This document shows positions 1 to 5,900 of a stretch of 7,455 nt of DNA, piece after piece. The notes below the pieces were generated by a model. The model ran no database searches, had not been told where the DNA came from, and worked only from the letters and a program-made list of their open reading frames with translations. This DNA is from DASRTE01 sp035316885 (GTDB lineage: Bacteria; Actinomycetota; Actinomycetes; Jiangellales; Jiangellaceae): the NCBI GenBank assembly GCA_035316885.1, contig DATHII010000184.1, positions 1 through 7,455 of the forward strand, given 5' to 3'. The position numbers and the translations under genes were made by a program. How positions within the stretch are numbered: position 1 is the stretch's first letter; every line of letters begins with the position of its first letter.

Positions 1-1
1 T

Positions 2-259
2 CGCCGCCCCGATCAGGTGGGCGCCTACGAGACGGCACTCGACCGGCTGGGTGAGGCTGCCCGGTACATCGATGTCCTGGTCCCCGGCCACGGGGCCGTT
101 GCCGAGGGTCCCGAGGTCGCGGCCCGCCTCGCCGCCGATCATGCCTACATCGACGCGCTACGGCGAGGAGAGGAACCGGTCGACGCGCGTCTGGGTCAGG
201 ACTGGCTCTCCGGCCCCCACCAGTCGAACCTGGAGCAGGCCCGACACTCATCCGGATGA
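2..259 (+). CDS. MBL-fold metallo-hydrolase, C-terminal end (partial)
   Basis: The frame is open from base 2 to a TGA at 257-259 and its start lies outside the window. The visible 85 residues contain the hydrophobic strand DVLVPGHG. This is the typical last metal-binding histidine segment of metallo-beta-lactamase-fold hydrolases. A helical tail rich in Ala, Asp and Arg follows, with the family-typical ending of short acidic helix, a DxRL-like piece and a final His/Asn segment (PHQSNLEQ). In this superfamily such proteins hydrolyse thioesters, lactones, phosphoesters or similar substrates using one or two zinc or iron ions. The first HxHxDH metal site is not visible, so the substrate cannot be judged. 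The tail length looks normal and there is no sign of decay. It reads towards the mobile-element debris downstream. Confidence 0.75.
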   Translation, partial: RRPDQVGAYETALDRLGEAARYIDVLVPGHGAVAEGPEVAARLAADHAYIDALRRGEEPVDARLGQDWLSGPHQSNLEQARHSSG

Positions 260-398
260 ACTTCGGCGTCATCGCGCTCATGGTCGCCACCCGGTGAGCC
301 TCCGATCGGCGGCCACGAAGGCACCCTCTACTGACGACCCCTCATCGGGGCATGACCGGATGTCCGGGCTGTCGGTGTTTTGGGCCGCGTCGTCAGGG
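260..398. other. Short intergenic stretch with no gene seen
   Basis: These 139 bases separate the hydrolase stop from the stop codon of a minus-strand recombinase-like fragment, so the two reading directions converge here. The only structure noted is a 4-bp C/G hairpin at 338-350. It is too short to call a terminator. No convincing short gene or RNA was recognised. Confidence 0.5.
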
Positions 399-590
399 TC
401 AGATGCAGATCTTGGTGGCCTCGGCGGATCGCAGGATGCGCTTGAGGCTGCTGAGACTGAGGTCGTGAGTGGCAGCGAGCCGAGCGGCGGTCGCGCCCGC
501 CAGGTACGCGTCGACGATGGCAAGGCGCTGGGCGTCGCTGAGTCTGTCGGAGAGGCTCCATGCCTGCTTCGTGGCTGGCCGGCGCCTCGA
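399..590 (-). pseudogene. C-terminal helix-turn-helix fragment, probably of a serine recombinase
   Basis: Read on the minus strand, the last ~60 codons before a stop at 399-401 encode a clear helix-turn-helix. It begins with SLSDRLSDAQRLAIVDAYLA, then has a Gly-Ala-Thr turn, a second helix (AARLAATHDLS) and a recognition-type helix (SLSSLKRILRSA). This arrangement resembles the small C-terminal DNA-binding unit of actinobacterial site-specific recombinases (resolvase/invertase type), where a leader with Trp and Asp-Arg-Leu precedes the HTH. No upstream catalytic domain is present. Beyond about 590 the frame is low-complexity Arg/Gly/Pro coding typical of antisense reading through the adjacent transposase. 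It is therefore a stump, cut off where the IS701 fragment begins. It could instead be the HTH of another transposase or regulator. The HTH itself is clear, but the family assignment is tentative. Confidence 0.5.
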
Positions 591-629
591 TCGTCGGCTC
601 GCGGAAGGGTCTTGTAGCCAAAGGTGCAG

Positions 630-1306
630 GTCAGCAACGCGGCATCGGCTACGTCCTGGCCGTCGCCCGCGATCATCAGGTTCGGACCGGGATCGGCAAG
701 CGTCGCGCGGTCGACCTGGCGGTCCGGCTACCCACCGGGGTGTGGCAGCGGCACAGCGCCGGGTCCGGGGCGAAGGGCCACCGGCTCTACGACTGGGCCC
801 TGGTCGACATCGACGAACCCGACACCCCCGGCTGCCACTGGCTGCTGATCCGCCGCAGCCGGCGCACCGGCGAGCTGGCGTTCTACCGCTGCTACGCACC
901 CACCCCAGTACCGCTGATCACACTCGTCCAGGTGGCCGGGCGACGCTGGACCGTCGAGGAATCGTTCCAGACCGGTAAGGGCCTGGCCGGCCTCGACGAA
1001 CACCAGGTCCGCCGCTGGACCTCCTGGCACCGCTGGAGCGTGCTGGCGATGCTCGCCCACGCCTTCCTGGCCGTGATCGCCACAGTCGAGCGCACCCGCA
1101 CCCGGCAACCGCGCGGGCTGATCCCGTTGACCCTGGGCGAGATCCGACACCTGTTCACCAGCCTGCACAATCGCAGGCCACACGACCCGACCCACCTGCT
1201 GCACTGTCACGATGGCGACGCCGCCACCAAGCCCGAGCACGCGCCAGCCACTACCGCCGCCAAGCCGCCTCGCTCGCATGATCACGATCTACGGCTGGAG
1301 TACTAA
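630..1306 (+). pseudogene. IS701-family transposase, 5'-truncated and frameshifted near its 3' end
   Basis: From about base 638 the frame matches the second half of IS701-family DDE transposases. It has a strand reading RGIGYVLAVARDHQV, then the conserved GAKGHRLYDWA segment, then the block WTVEESFQTGKGLAGLDEHQ. That block carries the catalytic glutamate, and is followed by the VRRW/W-rich helix. The N-terminal half with both catalytic aspartates is missing, and the preceding sequence belongs to other debris. A single missing base at about 1205-1207 shifts the reading frame. In the other frame from 1213 the normal family ending (WRRRHQARARASHYRRQ) continues to a TGA at 1279-1281, while the present frame runs on to a TAA at 1304-1306. 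The bases after 1281 (ctacggctggagtact, 1288-1303) may be remains of the element's right end. The protein cannot be active. It may once have been a full IS beside the unknown gene downstream. Confidence 0.8.
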
Positions 1307-1308
1307 CC

Positions 1309-1322
1309 GGGGCTTTCGCCCC
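1309..1322. other. Small perfect hairpin after the transposase remnant
   Basis: GGGGC and GCCCC (1309-1313 and 1318-1322) flank a TTTC loop two bases after the TAA of the transposase frame. There is no T-run on either side. It may be a weak terminator or a leftover of the element's end. Confidence 0.3.
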
Positions 1323-1466
1323 AGCCCGACGAGCCATGTGGTTTCCGCTGGTCGGGGCGGTGGCGGCTCCGGTCGGTTCCTGACGGTGGCACGCTGTGTC
1401 CCGTTGTTGGCCGCTGGTTGGCGGCAGATTGCCCCGGGTGGGGCTGTGGACCGACCGGAGCCTGTG

Positions 1467-3084
1467 GTGACGTTACCGCGCACTGCCGCTGATGTGCTGA
1501 ACGATCATGTGCGGTTCGAGGTGGAGTGCATCGACCGGATGTATCTCAACGTGTATGTGCCGCAGCTGCAGCGCGAGCTCGGCCTGATCGGTTACCTGCG
1601 TGATCAGCTGGGGTGTCCGGTGGCGTCCACGGCGGCGGTGGCTCCGATGAGCGAGGGGTTTAATACCGCGGTCCGCCGGTTCGCCGCCGATCACGGGGAT
1701 CCCGCTGGTCGATTTCGTCAGGGGGCAGCGCAAGGACGACGTGATGCACGAGTACCTGGCCCGGCACGCCGGCGGTGAGCGGGTGCTGTTCATCGGCCGG
1801 GCGCAGGAGAAGGCCCGGGTATTCCGCTCCGAGAAACGCCGGGATGCCGAGGGCAAGTCCTACCCATGGATCGTGAAGACCAGCGGGGTGGTCAACCAGT
1901 GGTACTTCTACTGCGTCGATGACGACTTCGGCCCGTTCTTCCTGAAGTTCTGCTCCTACTTTCCGTACAACGCCAAGCTGTGCCTTAACGGCAATCACTG
2001 GGCGCAGCGGCAGGCCGCCAAGGCTGGTGTCGGGTTCGAAGCGCTGGACAACGGGTTCGCCGCGGTGGATGACCCGGCCGCTCTGCAGGTGATCTGTGAC
2101 AGCCTCGGCCCGGACCAGATCGACGCGCTGCTGCGCAGGTGGCTGGCCCGGCTGCCGCACCCGTTCAGCCTGGCCGACCGGGCCGCCGGCTACCGGTATG
2201 ACATTTCGATCCTGCAGGCGGAGTTCTCCCTGACCCAGATGCTGGACAAGCCGGTGACCGGTCGGATCTTCTTCGACCAGATGATCCGCGACAACCTCGA
2301 CATCGGTCGCCCGGACCAGATCGGGCTGGTCTTCGACCGACGGATCTTCACCCGTGGCCCGCGACCAACCCCGGGACGGTTCCGCACCCGGGTGATCACC
2401 GACGGGGTTACGCCAAGCCTGCACGTGGACTACAAGAACGCCAAGATCAAGCAGTACCACAAGCTCGGCCGGGCCCTGCGGACCGAGACCACCATCAACG
2501 ACACCTGGGACTTCCGGATCGGGAAACGGCTGACCAACCTGCCCGCACTTGCGGGCATCGGCTTTACCGCCAACCGACGTCTGCTCGACGTCCAACGACT
2601 CAGCCACGACCCCGCCGAAGCCGCCGCCCTGGCGCAGGTCACCGACCCGGTCATCACCGACACCGGCGCACGGGTGGCCGGCCTGCGACTAACCGACTCC
2701 CGTGCGCAAGCCCTACTCGCGATCTTGTGTGTGTTCCGGCTGCTGCCACACGGCTTCACCAACGCCGACCTCCGCCACCACCTGGCGCCCATGCTCGGAA
2801 AGATCCCCGAGCAGATGACCAGCGGCCAGATCACCTACGACCTGCGACGACTCCGCGCGCACGGGCTCATCGAACGCATCCCGCACACCTTCCGCTACCG
2901 CATCACTGGGACCGGAACCCGATCCGCGCTCTTCCTCACCCGAGTACACGACCGGCTCTGGCGAACTGGCCTGGCCGAGCTCACCGACCCCAACCCACCA
3001 ATCCCACCCAGGCTCAGAACCGCCGCCCGCGCCTACGAGACGGCCGTCGACGACCTCATCGGACAATCCGGCGTCGCTGCCTAA
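1467..3084 (+). pseudogene. Uncharacterised ~538-residue protein with C-terminal winged helix, one-base frameshift
   Basis: The likely start is GTG 1467, with GGAG at 1457-1460 six bases upstream. The first 77 codons (including NDHVRFEVECIDRMYLNVY) are in one frame. At a GGGG run (1695-1698) the sense moves to the next frame and continues as IPLVDFVRGQRKDDVMHEYL to the TAA at 3082-3084. Dropping one G gives a continuous protein of about 538 residues. It recalls a recurrent but functionally unnamed family of high-GC bacteria. I know of no named domain for its N-terminal two thirds. Notable blocks are an aromatic-rich core (about residues 132-182, with KFCSYFPYNAKLCLNGN), a basic block (about 320-350, with YKNAKIKQYHK and RTETTIND), and a winged helix (about 408-485, with ITYDLRRLRAHGLIERIPH). 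A DNA- or RNA-associated role is only inferred. The broken frame is either a real mutation or a sequencing error. Codons on both sides look well conserved, so any break is recent. Confidence 0.72.
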
Positions 3085-3315
3085 CCCAAAGCCCATCACG
3101 CGCGGACATGACCAAAGATCAACAGACTTGACTCAACCTTCAAGGCCTTACCCGCCCAAGCTCCCTAGGCCGCCAGCCGCCACCCTTGCAATATCGGTCA
3201 AGAGCCGTAGAGTCGTCCAATCGGCGTTGCTGGCCGGGGAGAAGGCGTCTAGACTCCCGTTCGCTCCGAGACGTATCGGCCTGACCAGCGGCAGCAGAAC
3301 CTGACGAAGGGGGTG
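3085..3315. other. Intergenic region upstream of the propeller gene
   Basis: No protein gene was supported here on either strand. After the TAA of the unknown gene the sequence becomes slightly less GC-rich. A short imperfect dyad (CTTGA/TCAAG, 3127-3144) is too weak to call a terminator. The rest holds two candidate promoters and leads into the structured leader of the LVIVD-repeat gene. Confidence 0.5.
3186..3213 (+). promoter_or_regulatory. Candidate sigma-70-type promoter for the propeller gene
   Basis: TTGCAA (3186-3191) and TAGAGT (3208-3213) are separated by 16 bases and each matches four of six consensus positions. A second possible pair, TTGCTG (3227-3232) and TAGACT (3250-3255), has a 17-base gap. 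Either would give a leader of roughly 130-175 bases ahead of the ATG at 3393. These are matches by eye only, and chance hits are easy. Confidence 0.3.
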
Positions 3316-3405
3316 ATGCGCCGGCGGAATCGCCTCGCCCCGAGCGAAGCGGGCGAGGATCCGGACGGATCCATATCGGCGGAGGTGATTTCATGCGAAG
3401 GTTAG
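3316..3405 (+). CDS. Possible 29-codon upstream ORF overlapping the propeller start
   Basis: ATG 3316 is preceded by AAGGGGG (3307-3313), a Shine-Dalgarno-like run with a rather short gap. The frame runs 29 codons to TAG 3403-3405, so it ends 13 bases inside the downstream gene, in another frame. The product would start MRRRNRLAPSEAGED. It crosses both leader hairpins and the Shine-Dalgarno of the main gene, so translating it would unfold them. It may act as a leader peptide or by coupling, or it may be a chance frame. Confidence 0.25.
   Translation: MRRRNRLAPSEAGEDPDGSISAEVISCEG
3326..3392 (+). promoter_or_regulatory. Structured 5' leader with mutually exclusive folds around the Shine-Dalgarno
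   Basis: Three pairings are visible. Hairpin 1 pairs CCTCGCCC (3333-3340) with GGGCGAGG (3351-3358), 8 bp, with GCGAAGC in its loop. Hairpin 2 pairs the two GGATCC copies (3357-3362 with 3367-3372) around GGAC. A long-range helix pairs GGAATCGCCTC (3326-3336) with GAGGTGATTTC (3382-3392), 11 contiguous pairs including two G-U, and buries the Shine-Dalgarno of the downstream gene. The long-range helix uses CCTC at 3333-3336, which is also the outer arm of hairpin 1, so the two cannot coexist. Hairpin 1 would leave the ribosome site open and the alternative would close it. The pairings are read directly. The regulatory role and any ligand or temperature signal are inference, and no known riboswitch class was recognised. 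Confidence 0.45.
3381..3388 (+). promoter_or_regulatory. Strong Shine-Dalgarno of the LVIVD-repeat gene
   Basis: GGAGGTGA lies four bases before the ATG at 3393 (seven from the GGAGG core) and is nearly a full match to the 16S rRNA 3' end. It fixes the start codon of the propeller gene. It is also the target of the sequestering helix from 3326-3336. Confidence 0.85.
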
Positions 3406-4967
3406 TGGGATTCGTCGTCCCGAGCGTGCTGGTCCTTGGGTTGGTGACGTGGGCCCTGCCTGCGGGCGCCGGCCACGTCCCCGACCAGAGCAAGCGGATG
3501 TTCGAGGAGTTCACGTCCCCCAACCAGGCGACCAACTCGGACCTGGCGTTCTGGGGGGACTACGCGTTCGTCGGCTACTACACCGGCGGCGCTGGGTTCC
3601 CGCCCGGCACCGGGCCTCGCGGCGGCGTGCGGATCTTCGACATCTCGGATCCTGCCAGCCCCAGCCTAGTGCGTGACTTCGCGTGCGACGGCGCGCAGAA
3701 CGACCCCATTCTGTGGGATCGCAACGGCAACGGGGTGCCGGACCTGCTCCTGCTGGCGGTCGACACCACGATGGCCAGTCCGGCATGCGGGGCGGCACGC
3801 GTGGCTGGTGGCACCCCCACCGGTTGGGAGGGCGTCCGAGTCTTCACGATGAGCGACGACCCGGCGAATCCCTTCACGAACATCCAGCAGGTCAAGTCCG
3901 TATACACGGACTGCGGCGCACACACGATCACCCTGTGGCCGGAGGAGCCGGGCAGGCTGGTCGTCTACGTGTCGTCCTACCCGCTGGGGGCGGGACCGAC
4001 GTGCGGGGACACGGAGTACTTGAACACCGCCAACCCGTACGACGAGGACCCGGGAAGCCCCGCGAATCCGCTGCACGGCGTGATCCAGATCGTCGAGGTG
4101 CCGCTGGCGAACCCGGCCGCGGCCCAGGAGCTGGACGTGCAGCCGCAGATCAGCTACCCGGGCGATCCCGACGGCAAGCAGGAGTGGGGCGAGAAGGGTC
4201 TCCCCAGCCCGCCCTTCGAACCGGCGGCGGTCGCCTGCCACGACATCGCCGTCCACGTCGAGCATCGCCTCGCGGGAGCAGCGTGCGCCGAGCAGGGCCA
4301 GGTGTGGGAGATCGGCGCGAACGGGATCCCCGACACGCAGAACCCGATCTCGATCGGCGACGATGAGGTCTCCTCGGGCGGCACGGGTCAGTTCCCCGGG
4401 GCCGTCGACTTCTTCCACTCGGTGATGTTCGACAACGAGGGTGAGGTCGTGAACTGGGTCGATGAGTCCTTCGGCTCGGGCTGCCCGCCCATGACTACCT
4501 ATCAGTCGCGGCCGTGGAATCCCGCAGGCGGGACCCACAAGACCGGCAGGATGTTCTTCTCCGATATCGACGGTAACTTCCTGAGCGAGTTCCACGTCGG
4601 AGACCTGCGGCCTGACCCCTCGGCCGGCGAGTACTGCTCGGCGCACATGGGCATGGCCATCCCTGGCATCAACGACGACCTGCTCGTGAACGCCTGGTAC
4701 ACCGGCGGGGTCAACGTCATCGACTTCTCGGACGCCAGCAAGCCCCGGGAGATCGCCTGGTACGACCCGCAGCGGAACTCGGGCACCTGGTCCGCGTACC
4801 CGTACACCGGGCCGCGGTACGGGAGTGGGCCGGGGATCCCCGTCTACGCGTCGGACGGTGTGACCAACAACGGCCAGGCGCGGGGGATGGTGGTGTACCG
4901 GACCATCGTCCAGAAGCCGGGCACCCCCCACGTGATGGATCACATGAACCCCCAGACGATGGACTAG
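3393..4967 (+). CDS. Secreted LVIVD-repeat beta-propeller protein
   Basis: The 524-residue product starts with a typical Sec signal: Met-Arg-Arg, a hydrophobic stretch at residues 5-22, then Ala-Gly-Ala with likely cleavage after residue 26. The mature protein carries propeller strands of the LVIVD type, such as GGVRIFDISDPASPSLV (residues 78-93) and GGVNVIDFSDASKPREI (438-454). It should fold as a beta-propeller outside the membrane. Eight cysteines (98, 132, 174, 204, 282, 298, 364, 415) could form disulfides. His residues recur at strand starts (CGAHTITL 174-181, CHDIAVH 282-288, FHSVMF 341-346, CSAHMGMA 415-422), and DRNGNGVPD (109-117) resembles a calcium loop. The tail is Met/His-containing (HVMDHMNP). 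No catalytic assignment is possible; metal binding, surface adhesion or ligand binding are options. The start is set by GGAGGTGA. The gene looks intact and monocistronic, with a structured leader and a strong hairpin after the stop. Confidence 0.85.
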   Translation: MRRLVGFVVPSVLVLGLVTWALPAGAGHVPDQSKRMFEEFTSPNQATNSDLAFWGDYAFVGYYTGGAGFPPGTGPRGGVRIFDISDPASPSLVRDFACDGAQNDPILWDRNGNGVPDLLLLAVDTTMASPACGAARVAGGTPTGWEGVRVFTMSDDPANPFTNIQQVKSVYTDCGAHTITLWPEEPGRLVVYVSSYPLGAGPTCGDTEYLNTANPYDEDPGSPANPLHGVIQIVEVPLANPAAAQELDVQPQISYPGDPDGKQEWGEKGLPSPPFEPAAVACHDIAVHVEHRLAGAACAEQGQVWEIGANGIPDTQNPISIGDDEVSSGGTGQFPGAVDFFHSVMFDNEGEVVNWVDESFGSGCPPMTTYQSRPWNPAGGTHKTGRMFFSDIDGNFLSEFHVGDLRPDPSAGEYCSAHMGMAIPGINDDLLVNAWYTGGVNVIDFSDASKPREIAWYDPQRNSGTWSAYPYTGPRYGSGPGIPVYASDGVTNNGQARGMVVYRTIVQKPGTPHVMDHMNPQTMD

Positions 4968-4993
4968 GGGTCGCTTAGCTGACCAGGCAGCAT

Positions 4994-5025
4994 CGGACCG
5001 GCCCCCGGTGACGGGGGCCGGTCCG
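4994..5025 (+). terminator. Strong hairpin terminator of the propeller gene
   Basis: A perfect 14-bp stem (4994-5007 with 5012-5025) closes on GTGA, a GNRA-type tetraloop, 26 bases after the TAG at 4965-4967. There is no T-run after it, as is common for actinobacterial hairpin terminators. It could also block 3' exonucleases. Confidence 0.7.
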
Positions 5026-5127
5026 TCGCTCGCAGCGGGAACCAGAATCGCCTCCCGTTTCGCTTCCGGAGTCGCCCGATGCGACGTGGGACAGCCAGCC
5101 ATTTCCGGTCTTCGAGGGCAGACTGCG

Positions 5128-5448
5128 ATGTCCTCCTACGACTTCCTTGCCACCGGTACCGACCTCGGCGTGGAGCCGCGCAACGCCGTCCGCTTAGCCC
5201 GGTGGGGCGCGGAGGAGTCCGAGCCGACGGCGTTCGACGGACGGTCGGACTACGACGCGTTAATCACCGCCGGTATCCCGGCCCGCGGGCTGTTCACCGG
5301 CGCGGAGGACAACAAGACCGCGGATCAGGTGGGCCTCTACGGTGGCCTGGCGACGTTCGGCGGCGACACCGTGGCATACGACCCGTGCTACCACCAGGCG
5401 TGCGACAGTCTCGACCCGATCTCCGACGGTGCCGATGCCGGCCTGTAG
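5128..5448 (+). pseudogene. M28-family aminopeptidase remnant with internal deletion
   Basis: The frame reads VEPRNAVRLARWGAEES, the M28 metallopeptidase segment that carries the catalytic Glu and a zinc-ligand Glu. It then jumps directly to EPTAFDGRSDYDALITAGIP and on to AYDPCYHQACD, which contains the last zinc-ligand His. In M28 enzymes roughly 80-100 residues, including another zinc-ligand Asp, normally lie between the AEES and TAFDGRSDY segments. They are missing here in frame, with the junction at about 5217-5222. The upstream HxD zinc motif, signal peptide and propeptide are also absent, and the frame ends early at TAG 5446-5448. The enzyme would have hydrolysed N-terminal residues from extracellular peptides. 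The remnant cannot bind zinc properly. The ATG at 5128 may be fortuitous, and an open frame extends back to about 5008. It lies just after the propeller terminator. Confidence 0.75.
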
Positions 5449-5455
5449 CAGGCCC

Positions 5456-5641
5456 TCAATGCGGCATACGGTGGCGCCCTTGAGTGGGCGTGCGGGCCAC
5501 AGCCCTCGTACACGGCGCGATCCACGGCTCCGAGCTCTCGCATCGCCTTGGCCCAATCGGTCGCCCGACCCCGTCGGGCTTCAACGCGTCGGGCAAAGGC
5601 CTCGCCGACTGTCTCCTGCGGCTCGTTACCCCCAGTGACAT
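5456..5641 (-). pseudogene. N-terminal remnant of a PAP2-type phosphatase, frameshifted
   Basis: On the minus strand, from an ATG at 5641-5639, one reading frame gives EAFARRVEARRGRATDWAKA, then MRELGAVDRAVYE. The sense then continues in the next frame as AVARTPTQ. This is the usual N-terminal lead of actinobacterial PAP2-superfamily membrane phosphatases (a VDRAVYEAVAxTPTP pattern) before their first membrane helix. Two one-base shifts are needed: one just after the ATG and one at the CCC run 5503-5505 (plus strand). Everything after TPT is lost, including all membrane helices and the phosphatase motifs, and a stop follows at 5456-5458. A TAGACT hexamer seven bases before the ATG would suit a leaderless transcript. 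The start lies 34 bases from the divergent lipid-kinase start. Such phosphatases dephosphorylate phosphatidate-like lipids, which fits the neighbour. The assignment rests on a short segment. Confidence 0.5.
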
Positions 5642-5675
5642 AGCCGAGAGTCTACGGTCGGGCTGGAGGTCGGAG

Positions 5676-5900
5676 ATGACGTCGGTGGCCGTAGCACGGC
5701 GGGTGAGCGCGGTGGTGGCGTTCGTCGCGGTGGCCGCCGTGATCGCGATCATAGTGGTGGTGCTCTTCCGACACCCGATCTGGTTGCTGAGGGCGATCGC
5801 GTACGTCGGTGTGGCGATCGGTGCGGCTGCCTATGCGCTCACGCGAACCGGCGCACGCCGGGTGGTCGCGAGGTGCGCTCCGGCCGGCCCGTCGAGGTAG
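5676..5900 (+). pseudogene. N-terminal membrane part of a diacylglycerol/lipid kinase-like protein
   Basis: ATG 5676 follows GGAGG at 5665-5669 with a six-base gap, a good start. The 74-codon frame encodes two hydrophobic segments, about residues 11-31 (VSAVVAFVAVAAVIAIIVVV and onward) and 35-55. They are followed by TRTGARRVVA, the lead-in to the kinase domain in actinobacterial diacylglycerol-kinase-family proteins with an N-terminal membrane unit. At about 5868-5870 the sense stops. The frame then reads the wrong phase of the gene's own C-terminal segment and ends at TAG 5898-5900. The whole catalytic domain with its GGDGT nucleotide-binding motif is missing. Alternatively the frame could survive as a small two-helix membrane protein, since the RBS and both helices are intact. 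Confidence 0.6.

Noticed and set aside
338..350. Hairpin CCCC/GGGG as terminator between the hydrolase and the recombinase stump
   Set aside because: The stem is only four pairs and has no T-run.
1660..2607. Long open minus-strand frame of 315 codons opposite the unknown gene
   Set aside because: It is a mirror frame of GC-biased codons with no recognisable domain. The plus strand has family-like sense throughout.
1307..3200. Terminal inverted repeats around the unknown gene that would define a mobile element
   Set aside because: I compared the bases before 1467 with the reverse complement of those after 3084 by eye and found no convincing matching ends or target duplication.
3666..5102. 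Long open minus-strand frame of 478 codons opposite the propeller gene
   Set aside because: It is antisense to a well-supported gene, its composition is Val/Arg/Gly/Asp-rich as expected for a mirror frame in GC-rich DNA, and no domain is visible.
5484..5675. Upstream extension of the lipid-kinase frame to GTG 5484
   Set aside because: The added 64 residues have no family match. The sense in this stretch is on the minus strand (PAP2 remnant), and ATG 5676 has a proper ribosome site.
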